64,000 nt of DNA from Hoeflea sp. (GTDB taxonomy: Bacteria; Pseudomonadota; Alphaproteobacteria; Rhizobiales; Rhizobiaceae). Under the pieces are notes generated by a model that did not search any database, was not told the DNA's origin, and saw only the letters and a program-made list of their open reading frames with translations. The first letter of the stretch is position 1, and every line of letters begins with the position of its first letter. The DNA lies in assembly GCF_002733955.1 (NCBI RefSeq), contig NZ_NVXQ01000026.1, forward strand, positions 1 through 64,000, written 5' to 3'. Shown piece by piece: positions 61,616 to 64,000 of the stretch. A program made the translations under genes and the position numbers.

Positions 61616-61913
61616 GATGTTGTCGAAATAATGCGTCAAAGCGATGTGCACCGGGTTCGGTTTGCCATGGCGTCCGCGCGATACTCGCCGTCAAGGGTTA
61701 ACAAATCCTTGACGGGAGACGGGCCGCACGAGCACATCCATATCAAGCCATGCCGGCCGCGTGAAGCCATTAAGCAGTGGCGACAGGGTCAAAACACAAC
61801 GACACCGGGTGATCTCCGGAACCATTGTGATGCGCAGTGCATTGGGGAGTATGAAGGACGGCAGGCGATCGGCCTGGCCGCTCCAATCGCGCACAATTCT
61901 TGAAAGGCTCCCC

Positions 61914-62984
61914 ATGACCGAGCACGTTTATCCGACCGATCAACCCGTAATGGTGACCGGCGCCACCGGCTTTGTGGCCGGCTGGCTGGTGCGGCGGCTG
62001 CTCGAGGAGGGGCTTACCGTGCATGCGCCCGTGCGCGAGCCTTCCAATGCAGACAAGACCGGGCACCTGACCAGAATGGCAGCGGAGTTGCCCGGCGAGC
62101 TGAAGCTGTTTGAGGCGGACCTGCTCGATGACGGGAGCTACGGCCCGGCCATGGAAGGCTGCATGGTGGTGTTCCACACCGCGTCTCCGTTCACCAGCAA
62201 TTTTGATGACCCGCAGCGTGACCTGGTTGATCCGGCGGTTCAGGGCACCCGCAATGTGCTTGAAACCGCCAACCGCACGGAAAGTGTGACCCGCGTGGTG
62301 GTGACCAGCTCCTGTGCGGCGATCTATGGTGACAACAAGGACCTCCAGAATGTGTCCGGCGGGGTTCTCACGGAAGACAACTGGAACACCACCTCGTCGC
62401 TCGAGCGGCAGCCCTATTCCTACTCCAAGGTCAAAGCCGAAAAGGCCGCCTGGGAGATTGCCGATGCACAAAGCCGCTGGCGGCTGGTGACCATCAATCC
62501 GTCGCTGGTGATCGGCAAGACCCTTTCGGGCAATTCGACGTCGGAATCCCACAATATTCTCAAGCAGTTCGGTGACGGCACCCTGAAGGCCGGCGCACCG
62601 CCGATGGAAGTCGGCATGGTGGATGTGCGTGACGTGGCGGAAGCCCATTTGCGGGCCGGTTTCCTGGCCGACGCCAAGGGCCGTCACATCGCCTCGGCGC
62701 AGACCGTCTCGTTTCTCGAACTGGGCCAGATGCTGCGGCAGCGTTTTGGCGACAAATGGCCGTTCCCGACCCGCGAGTTGCCGAAGTGGCTGCTCTGGCT
62801 GATCGGTCCGATGGTCAGCAAGCAGCTGTCGCGTCAGATGATATCCGACAATATGGGCTACCCCTGGCGGGCGGACAATTCCAAGTCGAAGCGCGAGCTC
62901 GGCATTGAGTACCATCCGGTCAGCGATGCGGCGGCGGAAATGTTTCAGCAGCTGATCGATACGGGCGTGTTGAAAAAGGGCTAG
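61914..62984 (+). CDS. NAD-dependent epimerase/dihydroflavonol 4-reductase-like protein
   Basis: The protein has 356 residues from the ATG at 61914, with GAAAGG upstream. The extended SDR domain has VMVTGATGFVAGWLVRRLLEEG (cofactor binding), VVFHTASPF, VVVTSSCAAIYG and the catalytic Tyr-x3-Lys in YSYSKVKAEK. It resembles fungal-like and bacterial carbonyl reductases of the dihydroflavonol reductase group; the natural substrate is unknown. Confidence 0.9.
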   Translation: MTEHVYPTDQPVMVTGATGFVAGWLVRRLLEEGLTVHAPVREPSNADKTGHLTRMAAELPGELKLFEADLLDDGSYGPAMEGCMVVFHTASPFTSNFDDPQRDLVDPAVQGTRNVLETANRTESVTRVVVTSSCAAIYGDNKDLQNVSGGVLTEDNWNTTSSLERQPYSYSKVKAEKAAWEIADAQSRWRLVTINPSLVIGKTLSGNSTSESHNILKQFGDGTLKAGAPPMEVGMVDVRDVAEAHLRAGFLADAKGRHIASAQTVSFLELGQMLRQRFGDKWPFPTRELPKWLLWLIGPMVSKQLSRQMISDNMGYPWRADNSKSKRELGIEYHPVSDAAAEMFQQLIDTGVLKKG

Positions 62985-63080
62985 ACTTTTCAGCTCCGTC
63001 GGTCCCGCAGAGAGATCGTACTGCAAACAATCTGGCGCCCGACCGACCAAGGCCTGCAGGCGGCAGTCATCCCTGCCGGA

Positions 63081-63980
63081 TCATCGCAGGTATGCCCGCG
63101 CCAGTTCCCCGGCCATCAGGTCAAACACCAGCCGCACCCGGCGGCTGGTGTGCACCTCCCGGTGCGTGACCAGCCAGACCGGCACCATGATCGCATCGGC
63201 ATCGGGCAGCACCCGCACCACGGCGGGCTCGGCATCGCCGATATCCGCCGACATGACGCCGATGCCAAGACCATGCTTGACGTGGTTCCACTGCACCAGA
63301 TGGCTTTCCGACACGAGGGCAAAATTCCGCTGTGTCAGCGTCAGCCCGAACCGCGTCATAGCCGCAATGAACTCGCCTGACCGGTTGAAGCCGATGAACT
63401 CCGCTTTTGACACCTCTTCGGGCGTCACCGGATCGCCGATGCTTTGTAGATAGCCCGGCGCCGCATAGATCCGGCCCTCGAAATCGCGGATCTTGCGCGC
63501 CACCAGGTTGGGCTGGGTCGGCCGGTAATTGCGGATGGCGATATCCGCCTCGCGCCGCCTGAGATCGCTTTCCGAATTGGTGGCGACAATCTCCACTTCA
63601 ATCCCCGGCGCTGTCTCCCGGAGTTTGCGGATGATCGGCGGCAGCCGGAACGCCGCATCCACCTCGCTGGCGCTGATCGACACCGTCCCCTCGATCGCCT
63701 GCGCCTTGCCCGATGCGCTGAGCGACATCCGCGCCGCCGCCTCGCCCATGGCGCGGACATGGTCCATCAGCTCCAGCCCGCTCGGCGTCAGCGTCAGCCC
63801 GCGGCCGACGCGCTCGAACAGCGCCACGCCGAGCTCCTGCTCCAGTGCCGCCACCTGCCGCCCCAGCGTCGGCTGAGCCATGCCGAGCGCCCGCGCGGCG
63901 GCCGACAGCGAGCCCTCCTCGGCGGTGACCAGAAAGGCCCGCGCCCGGTTCCAGTCGAAATTGACAGATTTCCAATCCAT
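63081..63980 (-). CDS. LysR family transcriptional regulator
   Basis: The protein has 299 residues. The winged helix-turn-helix has FLVTAEEGSLSAAARALGMAQPTLGRQVAALEQELGVALFERVGRGLTLTPSG; the C-terminal part is the periplasmic-binding-like effector domain. It is convergent to the reductase gene, so the usual divergent target would lie to the right of the window. The effector is unknown. Confidence 0.92.
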   Translation of the reverse strand: MDWKSVNFDWNRARAFLVTAEEGSLSAAARALGMAQPTLGRQVAALEQELGVALFERVGRGLTLTPSGLELMDHVRAMGEAAARMSLSASGKAQAIEGTVSISASEVDAAFRLPPIIRKLRETAPGIEVEIVATNSESDLRRREADIAIRNYRPTQPNLVARKIRDFEGRIYAAPGYLQSIGDPVTPEEVSKAEFIGFNRSGEFIAAMTRFGLTLTQRNFALVSESHLVQWNHVKHGLGIGVMSADIGDAEPAVVRVLPDADAIMVPVWLVTHREVHTSRRVRLVFDLMAGELARAYLR

Positions 63981-64000
63981 GCATTATCGCATATCATATC

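Overview
The window looks like part of a Hyphomicrobiales (Rhizobiales) chromosome, probably a marine or rhizobial genus such as Hoeflea. That placement rests on the gene order rplU-rpmA...obgE-proB-proA-nadD-rsfS-rlmH-envC-ctpA-rppH, the rhizobial-type atpHAGDC operon without F0 genes, mdh-sucCD-sucA-odhB-lpdA, an Omp19-like lipoprotein, and a rhizobial intergenic mosaic repeat. The genus is a guess; the order is well supported.

Bases 1 to about 10,840 are one end of a genomic island that continues off the left edge. A large tyrosine recombinase (8892-10748) sits beside the 3' end of a tRNA-Ser(CGA) gene (10839-10928), the classical integration arrangement. The island is visibly richer in A+T than the rest. 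It carries a PD-(D/E)XK-type putative nuclease with a partial gene downstream, a small frameshifted pseudogene, and a defence module. That module is an OLD-family ATPase/TOPRIM nuclease overlapping a UvrD-like helicase (Gabija-type, GajA-GajB), with a DUF3800 RNase H-fold protein transcribed divergently. A DUF3102-like protein follows, behind a very A+T-rich, palindrome-dense promoter. A 19-bp palindromic element is shared between the upstream region of the nuclease gene and the start of the integrase gene.

From 10.9 to 25.2 kb the plus strand carries housekeeping genes: ribosomal proteins L21 and L27, Obg, proline synthesis (proB, proA), NAD synthesis (nadD), ribosome factors (rsfS, rlmH), envelope factors (EnvC-like, CtpA, divergent polysaccharide deacetylase), RNA pyrophosphohydrolase, an Asp/Glu racemase-like protein and acetyltransferases. 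From 25.3 to 30.4 kb the minus strand carries the F1 part of ATP synthase. From 30.6 to 36.6 kb lie small membrane proteins, an EamA transporter, regulators, and a HxlR / methanethiol methyltransferase / OsmC cassette. A decayed copy of the priA 3' end lies about 0.7 kb from intact priA. From 36.6 to 45.2 kb come priA, a small transaldolase, a lysophospholipid acyltransferase, xerC, and several envelope or unknown proteins.

From 45.2 to 56.5 kb the minus strand encodes the lower TCA cycle (mdh, sucC, sucD, sucA, odhB, lpdA) plus zapE. An NTF2-like protein and a secreted unknown protein are inserted between those enzyme genes. The last part (56.5-64 kb) holds the Omp19/Inh lipoprotein, periplasmic MsrA, an AhpD-like protein, an MFS exporter, a three-gene HupE / membrane anchor / His-rich protein set that looks metal-related, a dihydroflavonol-reductase-like SDR, and a LysR regulator.
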